In this document: in pieces, positions 8,678-18,217 of the stretch | Layout: each line of letters opens with the position of its first letter | Numbering within the stretch: the first letter of the stretch is position 1 | Program-made: the position numbers and the translations under genes | DNA from: CAYMND01 sp964465065 | GTDB lineage: Bacteria > Acidobacteriota > Aminicenantia > UBA2199 | Length of the DNA: 64,000 nucleotides | Assembly (NCBI GenBank): GCA_964465065.1 | Contig: CAYXHZ010000002.1 | Coordinates: 50,273 to 114,272 of the forward strand | Reading direction: 5' to 3' | The notes under the pieces: generated by a model | What the model saw: the letters and a program-made list of their open reading frames with translations, nothing else | Told to the model about the DNA's origin: nothing | Databases searched by the model: none

Positions 8678-9289
8678 ATGAGAAAAAGCACCTTTTTATT
8701 GCCCGGCTGGCTGGTTTTATCCCTATTCTCTCTGATTTCAGCCAGCGACCGCATCCCCGACATCGCTTTGTACGAGAATGAAGTATACCTGTTGCACAAC
8801 GTTTTCCCACTGGATGCCTTCTTGGCCGATCAGAAACTTTACCCACGCAGCAGCGACGCACCGATGATGGTCACCCGCCGCGGGCAGATGGACGGCACCG
8901 ACAATCCCAATTTCCATATCGCCAACTGGGAAATCCGCGACCGGCGTCTGTATCTGGCCGATATCGAAGCCTACGTATACCCCAACTTCGACGCCTGGTA
9001 CCTCGAGTCGATAGAAAAGAGTCTGGAAGCTGCCAGGAGTATGGAAGAGCGGCAGAGTCTGACTGCCGAGATCCAGGCCTTGCAAAAACAAGGAGTCCGA
9101 CGTCACGTCGTCAAGGCCATGGACTACTTTTTCCCCGAGCGGACTCCCGGTCAGGCTGTTTTCGCCCAGTGGTTCAGCGGTCAGCTGCTGCTGGAAAAAC
9201 AGGAACCGGGACCGTTCGCTTCCAAGAGCCGCAAGCAGATGGAAATGAATTTCCACCACGGCGTTTTGCAATCCGTCCGTCAGCTGTAA
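8678..9289 (+). CDS. Exported protein of unknown function
   Basis: A 203-residue protein with a hydrophobic N-terminal segment (MRKSTFLLPGWLVLSLFSLI) that looks like a signal peptide, followed by a soluble domain with many aromatic residues (NFHIANWEIRDRRLYLADIEAYVYPNFDAWYLES in two adjacent strands) and a charged helix near 110-135. I do not recognise the family. No convincing Shine-Dalgarno site precedes the ATG. It converges on the 9293 gene, with 3 bp between the two stops. Confidence 0.7.
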   Translation: MRKSTFLLPGWLVLSLFSLISASDRIPDIALYENEVYLLHNVFPLDAFLADQKLYPRSSDAPMMVTRRGQMDGTDNPNFHIANWEIRDRRLYLADIEAYVYPNFDAWYLESIEKSLEAARSMEERQSLTAEIQALQKQGVRRHVVKAMDYFFPERTPGQAVFAQWFSGQLLLEKQEPGPFASKSRKQMEMNFHHGVLQSVRQL

Positions 9290-9292
9290 CCC

Positions 9293-10645
9293 TTACATGT
9301 TCTCCACGGCCAGGTCGTCGCTGTACATGACATTGCCTTGCAGTTCCGACCAACCGCCGTCGCTGCGGCGTTCCCGGGTGACGTAGACCGTGAACAGTCT
9401 GCCCTGGCCGTTCTGGCGGATCGCGCATTGCCCATAGATTTCAGCGCGGGTGACAAAACGCTGCGTTCCGGCATAATCTTCCCACTGCGAGATTTCCTTC
9501 CAATCAGCGCTGTGAATGACCGTCTTGTGCAGACTTGCGTCAACGGCCGCCGCTCTGACCAATTTTTCCATACATGCCTTGATCGCCTGGGCATCGTCGC
9601 CCCGGTACCGGTCATCCTGGATGAAAACGAGCTTGGCGCGGGCGAGCTTGTTGCGGGCGTTTTTCGCGGTCAATTCCTGAAAAAGGCTGTCGATCCGACG
9701 CGACTCCTCGCTTTCCGGCGTAAAAAGTCTACGTCTGTCTGCGACGAAAGCTTCGGTTTGCCGGATGCTGGTATCGGACATGATGGTCGGTTTCCCCTCT
9801 ATCTCCTTGTCCAGTTCCCTCAGTCTGGATTCCAGATGTTCCTGCATCTCGCTGAAAACAGCTTTTTTAGCCTCGGCCATCCGCCCGGGAAAGGTAGCGA
9901 TCCGGTCGGCGATATCGTTTTCCTTCTGTTCGAGGCCGACGGTTTTTCCATAAGGGAAAGCCACGTTTTTATACCGGGAAAAGACAGCGTTGATTTCGGA
10001 GAACCGGGTTTCTTGATTCAGCAGAGTGTCGATATCACCCGTTCCGTATGAGAAATAACCGAGTTCCTTGAGCTGGGCCTCCCATTCGTTGCTAAGCCGC
10101 TCCCGTTCATTGCGTTCCATTTCCTGCCGGGCCTTGTCTCTTACGTCGTTCTGAATGGCGGCGGCCGTATCGGCCTGGGTTTTTTCCACCCAGAGCGCCA
10201 TCTTACGGTAATCCGGATGATCGACGTCAAATTGTCCCGCATACTGAGCGGCGATTTCATGAAAAACAGAAATGGCATCCTGTTCGCTCTGCTTACCGCC
10301 ACGGCCGATCAATTGAGCCATGTCGCGCAGGCGTTTTTCCACACCCGCAGGCAATCGGGCGCCATCCTGCTGGGGTTTCGCGCTTGCGGCAAAGGCTGTT
10401 GGCGAGGCGACGGTCGCCTGCCCGCTTCCCGTCTTCTGGGCCAGGTCCTTTTTCAGCTTGGCCAACTGGTTTTCCAGGGTTTTCAACTGGGGGTTGTCCG
10501 CTTGCTGAGCCAGACCTTCGGCCAACAGCGGCAAAAGACGCCCCAAGATCTCATCACACTCCGCATATTTCCGGGAAAACATGTGATTCTGGGCTTTCCT
10601 CAGTTCGGATCCGATTGTCTTAACAATATCGCTGACACTACTCAT
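9293..10645 (-). CDS. Coiled-coil protein of unknown function
   Basis: A 450-residue cytosolic protein without signal peptide or membrane spans. The N terminus (to about 70) is helical and followed by an Ala/Gln/Pro-rich linker. The centre (around 130-300) is highly charged and predicted helical, with repeated Glu/Arg/Lys heptads. The last ~90 residues are more beta-like (QRFVTRAEIYGQCAIRQNGQGRLFTVYVTRERR, written here as neighbouring strands). I recognise no family. It is transcribed alone, upstream of the beta-helix gene. Confidence 0.75.
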   Translation of the reverse strand: MSSVSDIVKTIGSELRKAQNHMFSRKYAECDEILGRLLPLLAEGLAQQADNPQLKTLENQLAKLKKDLAQKTGSGQATVASPTAFAASAKPQQDGARLPAGVEKRLRDMAQLIGRGGKQSEQDAISVFHEIAAQYAGQFDVDHPDYRKMALWVEKTQADTAAAIQNDVRDKARQEMERNERERLSNEWEAQLKELGYFSYGTGDIDTLLNQETRFSEINAVFSRYKNVAFPYGKTVGLEQKENDIADRIATFPGRMAEAKKAVFSEMQEHLESRLRELDKEIEGKPTIMSDTSIRQTEAFVADRRRLFTPESEESRRIDSLFQELTAKNARNKLARAKLVFIQDDRYRGDDAQAIKACMEKLVRAAAVDASLHKTVIHSADWKEISQWEDYAGTQRFVTRAEIYGQCAIRQNGQGRLFTVYVTRERRSDGGWSELQGNVMYSDDLAVENM

Positions 10646-10705
10646 GATGACCTCCGGGGCACTATCCGCCCACTTCTTAGCTGATTCAGCCGCAACCGGT
10701 GACTG

Positions 10706-11995
10706 TCAAAACGACTGGGCGCCGCAAGCTTTCACGGCGCCAAACAGTCGGAGCGTTTCGCGCCAGGGGTAGCGGTTCATGAACATACTCGCCTTGGAAG
10801 CAATCTTACCCTGTTTGTTGAGCCCCATGACCTCCCGCAGCACATTGGCCGGCGAATCGGGGGCGAAATCGACCTGTTCGCTGTAGCTGGCTGCCAGGAA
10901 AGCCTGGAGATAGCTGATATTCAACGGCAGTTTACCGGGAATCTCCTGGTGATTGTCCCGGATCGAGGCCAGAGCCAGGTCGGGAAACTGGTCGACGCGG
11001 ATATTAAGCTTGGTGTTGCTGGCCGGACTGTACTCCACATCACCCCGTTTGTTGGCGAAGAACAGGTTGTCGTCGATGCGCAGCCAATCGTTGGGAGTGA
11101 AGCGGGTATGGTCGATACCGGCCAGAATGCTGGCACCGATGATGTTGTGGTGGATGGTGTAGGAACATTTGCTCATGATCCGCACGCCGTATCCCATGTC
11201 CAGCATGTCCTTTAGACGACTCCAGGTGAACAGAATCGTGTTGTAGCCGATCTCCACCTGACCGCAATCGACCTGTTTGCCGGGTCCCCCGCCGGCGCAG
11301 GTACCGTATATTTCAATAGCCGCCATGCGGTTGGCGATGAAGACATTGTTGAGCAGACGTAGCTTTCCCTGCCGCAGTCCGCCCTGCACGGCAAAGCTGG
11401 CGCCGTTGACGAAAACGCAGTTCTGGATGGTCATATCCCCGCCCTGGGCCGCGCTGGCTATGGCGATGATCGGCTCTTCGACCGTGCTGTTTCCGCTTTT
11501 GGGCCGTTCGCTGGATCGCAGCAGACGGCCGCTGTCCAAGCCGTCGACCAGGCCCTCGGAAGCGCTGTAGGCGTTGCGCTGGCCCATATCGAAAACGATG
11601 CCGTCGATCAGGCTGCCATCGATATCGCGCATGAACCTGAGCAAGGCCTTGCGGGCCTTGCCACCGGCCGCATTGTCCGGCTGGAACAGGGTTGGCGTCG
11701 CCTGAATCGAACGGCTGGTGAATTTTTCGTCGTAACTGCCGATGAGCCGGATCGCTTTGTCCGGCTCCATGTAACCGATGCCGAATGTACCCATGTAATG
11801 ACCGCCGGCGATCAGAATCCGTTCACCCGCCTTGGCCAGGCTGATCGCCCGGTCGATCTCCTTCACCGGCTGGTCGGCCGATCCGGGGTTCCGGTTGTCG
11901 CCCCTGGCCGCGGAAACGTAAATTTCCGAACGGATCGGAAGAACGCACAGACAGATCGTCAACGATAAAAACGAAACAGTTTTCATTTTACTCAT
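10706..11995 (-). CDS. Exported right-handed parallel beta-helix protein
   Basis: A 429-residue exported protein. After a signal peptide (KTVSFLSLTICLCVLPI), the segment EIYVSAARGDNRNPGSADQP followed by VKEIDRAISLAKAGERILI matches the DUF1565-like entry strand of parallel beta-helix proteins. Repeated strand-turn units follow (SLIDGIVF, MTIQNCVFVNGAS, LRLLNNVFIANRM, YTIHHNIIG). Such proteins often bind or cleave polysaccharides, but no catalytic motif is clear. ATG 11995 is chosen because AGGAGG lies 4 nt upstream; ATG 11986 is possible. Confidence 0.8.
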   Translation of the reverse strand: MSKMKTVSFLSLTICLCVLPIRSEIYVSAARGDNRNPGSADQPVKEIDRAISLAKAGERILIAGGHYMGTFGIGYMEPDKAIRLIGSYDEKFTSRSIQATPTLFQPDNAAGGKARKALLRFMRDIDGSLIDGIVFDMGQRNAYSASEGLVDGLDSGRLLRSSERPKSGNSTVEEPIIAIASAAQGGDMTIQNCVFVNGASFAVQGGLRQGKLRLLNNVFIANRMAAIEIYGTCAGGGPGKQVDCGQVEIGYNTILFTWSRLKDMLDMGYGVRIMSKCSYTIHHNIIGASILAGIDHTRFTPNDWLRIDDNLFFANKRGDVEYSPASNTKLNIRVDQFPDLALASIRDNHQEIPGKLPLNISYLQAFLAASYSEQVDFAPDSPANVLREVMGLNKQGKIASKASMFMNRYPWRETLRLFGAVKACGAQSF

Positions 11996-12016
11996 CAACC
12001 CTCCTGCTACATTTTC

Positions 12017-12046
12017 ACTATAGCTCAATTAACCTGCATTTTACAA
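12017..12046 (-). promoter_or_regulatory. Candidate promoter for the beta-helix gene
   Basis: On the minus strand: TTGTAA (12041-12046), an 18-nt spacer and TATAGT (12017-12022), about 20 nt upstream of the start codon at 11995, with AGGAGG in between. Confidence 0.5.
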
Positions 12047-12053
12047 TGTCGTT

Positions 12054-12884
12054 TTAAAATATGCAGAGCTCGCTTGGCAGACGGATCCGGTAACGCCGGT
12101 GATCCAACTCGAAATTGAGCCCGACACAGCACAAGGCGATACCCGCCTGCGTGAGCTTCGGCCCACCGTACAATGTGTCGCCCAGAATCGGTGCCAGGGC
12201 CCGGGCGGCATGCACCCGGATCTGATGGCGCCGTCCGGTCAGGGGGAAAGCGGAATAATCCTGACTGTCCTGCCTGCTGTCCAAAGGGACGAATAGGGTC
12301 TTGGCGGATTTGCCGGCTGCATCGACGCGGATGAAGCGCCCGCTGTGGACCAAGGGCAGATCGACCAGGCGGCAGCCCGGCGCAGGGTGCCCGGACAACC
12401 GGGTCCGGTACCACTTGAACACTTTTCCTTCGCGCATCAGGGCGAACAAGGCCTTTTCGCTGTCGGGACAGGCACCGAACAACACCAGGCCGGAGACCGG
12501 CTGATCCAGACGGGTGATCGGGGCCGGATGCCAGCGCGGAGAGGCGCCCAGGTAAAGCCAGACCCCGTGGCTGAGGTGATTCTGCTGCGAAGCCGGATCG
12601 CCCTGTACCGGCAACCCGGCCTTCTTGTATACCACCAGCACTCGATCGTCCTGAAACAGCACATCGTCGGTGCCGATGGCATGGGGCGTACCCTGGGCGG
12701 CGCGCAGGTAGACCCGTACCGTGTCACCCGCCTCCAGACGCTGCCTCGGCAGACAGCGCCGTTTGCCCAGCCAGACAGCCCCCGCTTCGAGCAAGCTGGC
12801 GCCCCGGTATGGCTCAGGCAGGTTAACGTTGAGAAGTTCTTCAATGTTGACGGCACTTTTAGCCGTAACGTGCAGGCATTTCAT
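12054..12884 (-). CDS. RluA-type pseudouridine synthase family protein
   Basis: Isomerises uridine to pseudouridine in RNA. The 276-residue form has the RluA catalytic motif ITRLDQPVSGLVLF, with the nucleophile Asp at position 127, and the later family motif GRRHQIRVHAA plus ILGDTLYGG. The usual HRLD(x)xTSG is ITRLDQPVSG here. The N-terminal part (VNIEELLNVNLPEPYRGASL) resembles an S4-like substrate-recognition segment. The start could be ATG 12884 (MKCLHV, with TATAAT at 12894-12899 on the minus strand only 9 nt upstream) or ATG 12914. Target RNA unknown. Confidence 0.85.
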   Translation of the reverse strand: MKCLHVTAKSAVNIEELLNVNLPEPYRGASLLEAGAVWLGKRRCLPRQRLEAGDTVRVYLRAAQGTPHAIGTDDVLFQDDRVLVVYKKAGLPVQGDPASQQNHLSHGVWLYLGASPRWHPAPITRLDQPVSGLVLFGACPDSEKALFALMREGKVFKWYRTRLSGHPAPGCRLVDLPLVHSGRFIRVDAAGKSAKTLFVPLDSRQDSQDYSAFPLTGRRHQIRVHAARALAPILGDTLYGGPKLTQAGIALCCVGLNFELDHRRYRIRLPSELCIF

Positions 12885-13034
12885 CGTGAACGCATTATAA
12901 GCCAGACCGTACATTTCTTTCCAGTGCGCGGCGTGCGAAAATCCCGACTGTCCCCACTCACTTTTTGATAGATTCGATGGTATCATACCTGCTGGACTGG
13001 AAATGAAACCGCGGCAGCGACGACGAGGAACGAA

Positions 13035-14531
13035 ATGAAACGAATCGCCTGGCTATGGCTGATCCTGGCTTTTTTCCGGGCTGACAGTCTTTTGTCGCAA
13101 TGGACACCGCAAACCGTTCCGAATCCGCGAGCGCGAGATTCCGGCTATGTCTCCGACCCCCATGCTTACCTGTCCGATCCGGAACGGAACAGTCTGAACG
13201 AAAGGATGCGCCGGCTTGAAAACACGACCGGAACCGAATACGCCATCGTCATCGTGGATCAATTACCGTCTTCATGGGAAGTGCAGGATTTCGGAGTGAC
13301 TCTGTTCGAACACTGGGGACTGGGAAAGAAAGGTCGGGACAACGGTCTGCTGCTGCTGGTGGTCGTCGACAGCCACGACTGGCGCTTCTTTACCGGCTAC
13401 GGCCTGGAGGAACGACTCACCGACGCCCTGCTGCGTCGACTTGGCGAAAATTTCATCGTGCCGAATTTCCGAAACGAACGCTATGCGGCCGGGCTGACTG
13501 AGGTGACAGACAAAATCATGGCCATACTCCAGACCTCGGAACCGCAAAAAATTGCCGACTATTACACCGAATATGAGACCTGGTGGCCGGTCTGGACCGC
13601 TGGCATGTGGATTGTCTGGGCATTGGCCCTGATCGTCGGAATACGTTTTGCATCCAAACGACCGCCAGCCGCCGACAAACCGCTTGCGACCTATGCTGTG
13701 CGCATCGACGACCCGCAGCACGCTACGGCCATACCCGGGCAGGGCCGCCGGATCGGCGCCTGGGGCGAAGATCGGATCGGCCGTTTTTTCACCCTGCACA
13801 TCCTGTCGGCCGCCGTTCCCGTTTTTGCCACGCTGCAGGGGAAAGATACCGGCGGACCGCTGTTCAGTTCCATTCTCGGTTTCTACATCTGGCTGACGAT
13901 GCTGCTGTTCATCGTCCACATCAAGAGAGATAGGAAGGTATCACGGACCGCCGCCGACAAGCTCGAACTGTACGTCAACCTGTCCCAGGCCAACCGGGCT
14001 CTGGTGGTCAAGGCCTTCTTTTTTCCTTTGCCCTTCGCCTTTTGCTACCTTCTGTACCGCCGCAGGATCGCCAAGCTCAAGAAAGGATCCTTCACCTGCC
14101 CGGTCTGCCAGTCGTCGGCAGAGGCCATCCCGACACGGACGCTGTCTGAATATCTGGACGAGAAACAGCAGTTCGAAAGGAAGATTCACAGCATCGATCA
14201 TCGAATTTACCGATGTCCGCAGCATCACATCCTGAAAATTCCCTTTCCGGCCGGGAGCGGCTCGGCCCACACAGCCTGCTCGGCGTGCGGGGCCCTTGCG
14301 GTCAGAAAGACCGCTGAGCGGACCGTCAGCCGCCCGAGCTACAGCCACAGCGGAACCGGTCAGAAGGAATTCACCTGCCGTTTCTGCGGCAGCAAAAGCT
14401 ACAGTACATACGTCATACCGGTACTGCAGCACAGCAGTTCGGACGGCGGTTCATCCGGCGGCTCTTCCTCCGGCGGCGGCTCCTGGGGCGGTGGGCACAC
14501 CGGCGGCGGCGGTGCGGGCGGGAAATGGTGA
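13035..14531 (+). CDS. TPM-domain membrane protein with Cys-rich and Gly-rich tail
   Basis: A 498-residue membrane protein. A signal peptide (1-20) precedes an extracytoplasmic TPM/YgcG-like domain (about 35-165: YLSDPERNSLNERMRRLE, IVDQLPSSWEVQDFGVTLFE, RDNGLLLLVVVD, GYGLEERLTDALL). Three hydrophobic segments follow near 190-207, 275-297 and 325-342. After these come four CxxC-like knots (CPVC at 355-358, then CPQH, CSAC and CRFC), suggesting zinc binding, and a Ser/Gly-rich tail ending GGGGAGGKW, which is common in TPM proteins. Start supported by GAGGAACGAA before the ATG. Function in bacteria unclear. Confidence 0.85.
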   Translation: MKRIAWLWLILAFFRADSLLSQWTPQTVPNPRARDSGYVSDPHAYLSDPERNSLNERMRRLENTTGTEYAIVIVDQLPSSWEVQDFGVTLFEHWGLGKKGRDNGLLLLVVVDSHDWRFFTGYGLEERLTDALLRRLGENFIVPNFRNERYAAGLTEVTDKIMAILQTSEPQKIADYYTEYETWWPVWTAGMWIVWALALIVGIRFASKRPPAADKPLATYAVRIDDPQHATAIPGQGRRIGAWGEDRIGRFFTLHILSAAVPVFATLQGKDTGGPLFSSILGFYIWLTMLLFIVHIKRDRKVSRTAADKLELYVNLSQANRALVVKAFFFPLPFAFCYLLYRRRIAKLKKGSFTCPVCQSSAEAIPTRTLSEYLDEKQQFERKIHSIDHRIYRCPQHHILKIPFPAGSGSAHTACSACGALAVRKTAERTVSRPSYSHSGTGQKEFTCRFCGSKSYSTYVIPVLQHSSSDGGSSGGSSSGGGSWGGGHTGGGGAGGKW

Positions 14532-14555
14532 CGGGAAAGCGGCCGGACAATTTTC

Positions 14556-14584
14556 TGGACAAGAAGCACAAATTTGAATATATA
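14556..14584 (+). promoter_or_regulatory. Candidate promoter for the diguanylate cyclase
   Basis: TGGACA (14556-14561), a 17-nt spacer and TATATA (14579-14584), followed by GAGAGG just before the ATG at 14605. Confidence 0.5.
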
Positions 14585-14604
14585 GGTGACAATAGAGAGG
14601 AACG

Positions 14605-16374
14605 ATGCTGTTATCCGGGTCCATTTCCGAGATCGCGCTGATCTTTGCCACCCCAAACGCATTCAACAGCCAAGTGAACCGAGCCCTGGCCATTCTCGGC
14701 AAACAGCTGCGGGTATCGCGCAGCTATCTGTTCATCGATTCCCCGGATGGCAGCACGACCTGCAACACCCACGAATGGTGCGCCGAGGGCATCGAACCGC
14801 AGATGGTCAATCTGCAAAACATTCCGTATACCCGGATTCCGTCCTGGAAGACGATCCTGGAAACCGGCCAAGTCTGCGCAGTGGCCAGCATCGCCTCAAT
14901 GCCCCGGGACATCCGGAATATTCTCGAGCCGCAGGGAATCCTGTCGGTGATTCTCGCTCCGCTGCGGATCGATGGCCGCATTCAGGCTTTCCTCGGTTGC
15001 GACGAATGCACCAGCCCGCGGGAATGGACCGTTCCGGAAATCGAGACCCTGAAGATTGTTTCGGGAATCATCACCACCGCATATTCTTCCAGTATCCTGG
15101 CCGAACGCCTGAATGCCGCCCAGGAAAATTTCCGCGGTTTTGCCGACACCGCCCAGGACTACATCGTCATCGCCGACAGCCATGGCCGAATCGTATCCGC
15201 CAACCAGGCCGCCTGCCAGAAGCTGGGGTATTCACTCGACGAACTCCGCGAACGGCCGTTAACCGACCTCTACCCTCAGGACTGGCGTCAGGAAACGGAA
15301 ACGGTTCTGCAGGCCATGTTTGAAAAGAAACAATCGTCCTCCAGGCTCGACATGGTTTCCAGGCATGGGCAAACCATCCCGGCCCAAACCCGGATCTGGT
15401 CCGGCCTGTGGGACAATCGGCCTCACACATTCATTATTTCCCGGGACCTCAGCGAACACATCGAGCTCCAACGCGAGCTGGAATCCGCACGCAACCGTCT
15501 GACCAATATCATCGACGCTACCCGACTGGGCACCTGGGAATGGAACATCCAGAGTGGAGAAGTCAAATACAACAACCGTTGGGCCGAGATCATCGGCTAC
15601 ACCCTGGAGGAAATCTCGCCAATCGACGCGGACAGCTATCCACGATTCGCCCACCCGGACGATCTGGCCGAATCCGACCGCTTGATCCGTTTGCACATCG
15701 ATGGTATCACCCCGTATTACGAATGCGAAAGCCGCCTGCGCCACAAGAACGGTTCCTGGGTATGGGTGCTGGACCGCGGCAAGGTCAGCGAATGGGACAA
15801 CCAGGGCCGTCCGCTCAAGATGTATGGAACCCATTCGGACATCACCAGCCGAAAGGCCATGGAGGAACAGATCCGGGAACTGGCGATCCGCGACCCGCTC
15901 ACCGATGTGTTCAACCGTCGTTACATCTTCCAGCGGCTCAGCGAGATCTGCGCGGAATATTCCAGGCAGGGCAGGAATTTCTGCGTATCGATCATCGATC
16001 TCGACCATTTCAAGAAAATCAACGACCGGTACGGACATCAGGCCGGTGATTTCGTCCTCAGAGAATTCATCCAGACCATCAAGGCCACCACTCGCCAATA
16101 CGATCTCATCGGCCGCTACGGCGGAGAGGAATTCATCGTCATCTCCCCAAGCGCCGGCCGGAAAGAAATCGCCATGATGTTCGAGCGCATCATGGAACGA
16201 ATACGCAACATGGTGTTCAACTATCAGGGTCATGAACTGCAGCTGACCTTCAGCTGTGGTATAGCCGACAGTGCCGAATTCACCCGGGCTGAGATGGCCA
16301 TCGAGACCATCATCGGCCTGGCCGATCAACGGATGTACCAGGCCAAAGCCATCGGCCGGGATAATTTCATTTAA
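14605..16374 (+). CDS. GAF-PAS-PAS-GGDEF diguanylate cyclase
   Basis: A 589-residue cytosolic sensor enzyme expected to make cyclic di-GMP from two GTP. Order: a GAF-like domain (about 10-165), PAS (about 175-290, GFADTAQDYIVIADSHGRIV), a second PAS with PAC (about 298-415, TRLGTWEWNIQSGEVKYNNR) and GGDEF (about 425-589). The active site is GGEEF at 506-510, an active variant, and the product-inhibition site RxxD is intact (R497-D500, RQYD). The DLDHFKKINDRYGH motif is canonical. Two PAS domains and the GAF domain imply small-molecule, redox or light inputs, not identifiable from sequence. Confidence 0.93.
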   Translation: MLLSGSISEIALIFATPNAFNSQVNRALAILGKQLRVSRSYLFIDSPDGSTTCNTHEWCAEGIEPQMVNLQNIPYTRIPSWKTILETGQVCAVASIASMPRDIRNILEPQGILSVILAPLRIDGRIQAFLGCDECTSPREWTVPEIETLKIVSGIITTAYSSSILAERLNAAQENFRGFADTAQDYIVIADSHGRIVSANQAACQKLGYSLDELRERPLTDLYPQDWRQETETVLQAMFEKKQSSSRLDMVSRHGQTIPAQTRIWSGLWDNRPHTFIISRDLSEHIELQRELESARNRLTNIIDATRLGTWEWNIQSGEVKYNNRWAEIIGYTLEEISPIDADSYPRFAHPDDLAESDRLIRLHIDGITPYYECESRLRHKNGSWVWVLDRGKVSEWDNQGRPLKMYGTHSDITSRKAMEEQIRELAIRDPLTDVFNRRYIFQRLSEICAEYSRQGRNFCVSIIDLDHFKKINDRYGHQAGDFVLREFIQTIKATTRQYDLIGRYGGEEFIVISPSAGRKEIAMMFERIMERIRNMVFNYQGHELQLTFSCGIADSAEFTRAEMAIETIIGLADQRMYQAKAIGRDNFI

Positions 16375-16428
16375 CCTCCTGCGGCGTTCCCTCTTTGTGA
16401 TATAGTATTTCCAGCAAACGGAGGAACC

Positions 16429-17313
16429 ATGAAACTGCTGCCCCTGCTGCTTTTGTGTCTGGCTTGCCTGCCGGCCAATGCCCCCGCTCAAGCCTACGAA
16501 CAAGAAATAATCTCCTGGCGCAAGGCGAGACTGGAACGCCTGGTCGGCGAGGATGGCTGGGTCACCCTGGCCGGCCTGTTCTGGCTGACGGAGGGTGAAA
16601 ACAGTTTCGGAAAGGCACCGCAGAACAAACTGATCGCCAATTATGCAGATTTACCGGACCAAATCGGAGTATTCATCGTCCGAAACGGCACGGTAACCTT
16701 CAAGGCCCATCCCGGAACAACTGTCTATTGCCAGCAGCAGCCGGTTGACTCGCTGTCGATGATCAGCGACCAGGAGGAGCACCCGACTGTCATCCGCTAC
16801 CAGTCCTTCAGCTGGCTGCTCATCAAACGAGGCGAGCGTCTCGGTATCCGGATGAAGTGGAGCGAACACCCCAACCGTAAGGCGCTGAAAGCGATCCCGG
16901 CCTACCCCGTCTCGGAGGCCTGGCGGATTCAGGCCCGTTTTTTTCCCTACGCTACACCCAGGAAGGTATGGGTTCCATCTGTGATCGGCATCGACAGCCC
17001 GGAGGAATGCCCTGGCGAGATTCGCCTGCAAATCGGCCAACGCCAGATCACTTTCTACCCCACCGGCAGCCGCGATTCACTGAGCCTGATTTTCGGCGAC
17101 GCCAGCAACGGCAGGGACACCTATTCGGGCGGCCGTTTCCTACCCCTGGACAAACCCGACGAAAACAACGGCTTGTTGATCGATTTCAACCTGGCTTACA
17201 ACCCGCCCTGCGTTTTCACACCGTTCGCCACCTGCCCGATGCCAACCCAGGAGAACATCATCGACCTGGCCATCGAGGCCGGTGAAAAGATGGTCGATCT
17301 GTTCGCTCACTGA
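16429..17313 (+). CDS. DUF1684 family exported protein
   Basis: A 294-residue protein with a signal peptide (MKLLPLLLLCLACLPANA) and the DUF1684 signature: EIISWRKARLERL near the start, GWVTLAGLFWLTEGENSFG, DTYSGGRFLPLDKP, and NPPCVFTPFATCPMPTQEN near the C terminus with AGEK. Family function is unknown. GGAGGAACC precedes the ATG, and a TATAGT box is at 16401-16406. It converges on the next gene with a 7-bp overlap of coding ends. Confidence 0.88.
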   Translation: MKLLPLLLLCLACLPANAPAQAYEQEIISWRKARLERLVGEDGWVTLAGLFWLTEGENSFGKAPQNKLIANYADLPDQIGVFIVRNGTVTFKAHPGTTVYCQQQPVDSLSMISDQEEHPTVIRYQSFSWLLIKRGERLGIRMKWSEHPNRKALKAIPAYPVSEAWRIQARFFPYATPRKVWVPSVIGIDSPEECPGEIRLQIGQRQITFYPTGSRDSLSLIFGDASNGRDTYSGGRFLPLDKPDENNGLLIDFNLAYNPPCVFTPFATCPMPTQENIIDLAIEAGEKMVDLFAH

Positions 17314-18188
17314 TCCTCGGTCTGAACCCGGTTGCCGCCAGCCGCCTTGCCCCGCCGCAGGGCATTCTGTGTCCGTTTGAGAATATCCTCGATGGAGACG
17401 TCGCTGTCCTTTCGGCTGCACAGGCCGATGGTGACGGTCACCGGCAACGAACAGGCCGACAGCTCCAGCTCGTGGTCGGCGATGGCGTGGCAAATCCGCT
17501 CGGCGATGATTTCCGCTCCAGGCAGTGTGGTTTCGATCAACAGGCAGGCGAATTCCCCGCCACCCATGCGACCGAACAGGTCGGTGCTGCGCAATGTTTT
17601 CATACAGATCTGCGCCACCTTGCGGATGGCCTGATCCCCGGAAAACTGATCGAAACGTTCGTTGACTTCGGTTAGTCGGTCGATATCGATGACCATCATG
17701 CAGAAACCGGATTCGTAGCGGACACTGCGCAGCAATTCCTCGAAGGAACGGTTGAGAAAATAACGCCGGTTGAAGGCGCCGCTGAGTTCATCCTTCAACT
17801 CGATCCGGTGCAGCTCCTCTTCGAAACGTTTCTGCAGGGATATGTCCTTGAAGACAAAAAAGAGCCCGCCGGTGTTGTCGTCGGCACATACGTCCCACTT
17901 GACCCATAATTCTTTGCCATCCTGCTGGAGCAGGCGGAGATCCAGGCCCTCCCGCGGCACCTGCCGGTCGTCGCCACGCAGATTCGCGTCGGCCCGGGAA
18001 CGATCCTGGGCAGCCACCCAGCCGAGCCAGTCCTGACCCAGGTAGAGATCGGCCGAGCCGCCGATGCGCTCGCACCAGCGTTTGTTGACTTTCCGGATGC
18101 GCCCCTGATCGTCGACCAGCAGCATGAGGTCATGGCACATATCGAAAAAAATCCGGTATGCGTTGTCTTGATCGCTGTCTGCCCGCAT
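17307..18188 (-). CDS. PAS-GGDEF protein with degenerate active site
   Basis: A 293-residue protein with a PAS domain (about 8-125) and a GGDEF domain (about 130-290). The signature reads GGGEF (209-213): the acidic metal ligand at the third position is Gly. The DxDxFKxxND segment is also altered (DIDRLTEVNE). The I-site RxxD is kept (R200-D203, RSTD). It may therefore bind rather than make cyclic di-GMP; this is inference. I chose ATG 18188 because GGGAGGTTGAA precedes it. ATG 18221, which overlaps the hydrolase stop as ATGA, is the alternative. Confidence 0.85.
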   Translation of the reverse strand: MRADSDQDNAYRIFFDMCHDLMLLVDDQGRIRKVNKRWCERIGGSADLYLGQDWLGWVAAQDRSRADANLRGDDRQVPREGLDLRLLQQDGKELWVKWDVCADDNTGGLFFVFKDISLQKRFEEELHRIELKDELSGAFNRRYFLNRSFEELLRSVRYESGFCMMVIDIDRLTEVNERFDQFSGDQAIRKVAQICMKTLRSTDLFGRMGGGEFACLLIETTLPGAEIIAERICHAIADHELELSACSLPVTVTIGLCSRKDSDVSIEDILKRTQNALRRGKAAGGNRVQTEDQ

Positions 18189-18217
18189 TTCAACCTCCCT
18201 GACCACCGTCATGAGCT

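Noticed and set aside
15259..16503. A 414-codon minus-strand frame opposite the diguanylate cyclase
   Set aside because: Shadow of the GGDEF gene. No signatures.
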